Assembly: GCA_021234155.1 (NCBI GenBank)
Contig: JAJEKV010000106.1
Coordinates: 427,050 to 491,049 of the forward strand
DNA from: Isoetes taiwanensis
Lineage: Eukaryota > Streptophyta > Lycopodiopsida > Isoetales > Isoetaceae
DNA length: 64,000 nt
Reading direction: 5' to 3'
Part shown: positions 63,729 to 64,000 of the stretch, one piece after another
Position numbering within the stretch: position 1 is the stretch's first letter
Layout of the letters: each line of letters starts with the position of its first letter
Translations under genes and position numbers: made by a program
The notes under the pieces: model-generated
Seen by the model: the letters and a program-made list of their open reading frames with translations, nothing else
Told to the model about the DNA's origin: nothing
The model's database searches: none

Positions 63729-64000
63729 TGAATGTTTTAATTGTGGAGGCAAAGGTCACTTTGCAAACAAGTGTTCAAGCAGTAAAATGAACAGGGGCAG
63801 TTCAAGCAGAGGAGGAAGAAATACTTCTAGGGGTCGAGGAAGAAATCCTGATGGGCAAAGGTCTGCTATAAATCTAGTACAAGATATTGAAGAGGAATCT
63901 AGTGAAGAAGATGTTGAGGTAAGTAATCATAACATTTAGGTTGTCTCAAAAGAAAATTCTAACAATGATGATGAAATGCTAATATTAGATAGTGGAGCAG
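63729..64000 (+). pseudogene. Copia gag C-terminus (second knuckle) and protease start
   Basis: After the SINE, VECFNCGGKGHFANKCSS is a second CCHC knuckle. RGGRNTSRGRGRNPDGQRSA is a basic RG-rich tail, and NDDEMLILDSGA reaches the protease active site. An in-frame TAG (SNHNI-stop) at about 63938 breaks the frame before the protease. Confidence 0.85.

Larger units (their letters stand above)
61934..64000 (+). mobile_element. Ty1/copia element, 5' part (continues past window)
   Basis: LTR, tRNA-Met primer-binding site, gag with two CCHC knuckles and the start of protease. A SINE splits gag. The window ends at the protease active site (ILDSGA). Confidence 0.85.

Noticed and set aside
1-64000. 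CRISPR arrays, rRNA, operons
   Set aside because: No regularly spaced identical repeats with unique spacers, no rRNA sequence, and the gene structure is eukaryotic.

Overview
The window looks like repeat-rich nuclear DNA from a land plant. It holds several LTR retrotransposons primed with the initiator-tRNA-Met type site TGGTATCAGAGC, non-LTR elements (LINEs) with APE endonuclease and RT, and traces of intron-bearing plant genes: a universal stress protein, a GH28 polygalacturonase and an RNase H1 relic. Introns, diverse plant-type retroelements and the absence of operons exclude a prokaryote. I cannot name the species; a large-genome plant such as a fern, lycophyte, gymnosperm or bryophyte is a guess.

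The notable content is a set of histone-fold genes inside LTR retrotransposons. (1) On the minus strand at 1-6040, a Ty3/gypsy unit carries a divergent H2B-like gene (5472 to 3949, two frame breaks) about 140 bp upstream of its own gag-protease-RT-RNaseH-integrase, with no LTR between. (2) On the plus strand at 30687-34243, an LTR and primer-binding site are followed by a decayed relative of the same H2B-like gene. (3) At about 34470-38400, a related LTR and primer-binding site are followed by an intact 386-codon gene that begins with the histone H3 tail (ARTKQTARK), continues with a charged coiled coil and an NLS, and ends in a full H3 histone fold. In all three, the histone gene is preceded by ~70-80 bp imperfect palindromes at ~200-215 bp spacing and by a TATA box; the intact-promoter H2B and H3 copies also share a GGCGATCTTC motif just before the start codon. 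I infer a retroelement family carrying exchangeable histone-like cargo genes.

Layout. 1-6040: H2B-carrying gypsy (-). 6365-13640: LINE (-) split by a 5.0-kb gypsy element (7014-12042). 13640-17449: second LINE (-). 17450-21025: 2.2-kb LTR plus truncated gag (-). 21040-21941: LINE RT fragment (+). 22000-25660: mostly unassigned, with short repeats. 25667-38400: head-to-tail cluster of histone-element LTRs (A, B, C), with a LINE inside LTR A, H2B relic after B and H3 gene after C. 38400-42500: exons of a universal stress protein gene (-). 42730-43580: RNase H1 pseudogene (-). 43985-45635: LINE 3' tail and ORF1 (-). 45636-51535: chromodomain Ty3/gypsy element (-) with identical 5-bp target duplications. 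51840-51944: 105-bp palindrome. 52465-57576: GC-rich decayed LINE (+). 57600-61930: polygalacturonase exons (-) and a dispersed repeat, otherwise unassigned. 61934-64000: 5' part of a Ty1/copia element (+), its gag split by a SINE whose other copy sits in the H3 gene's upstream palindrome.

Most mobile-element ORFs are broken by frameshifts and stops. The H3-like ORF is the clearest long intact reading frame, so it is either a young copy or under selection.
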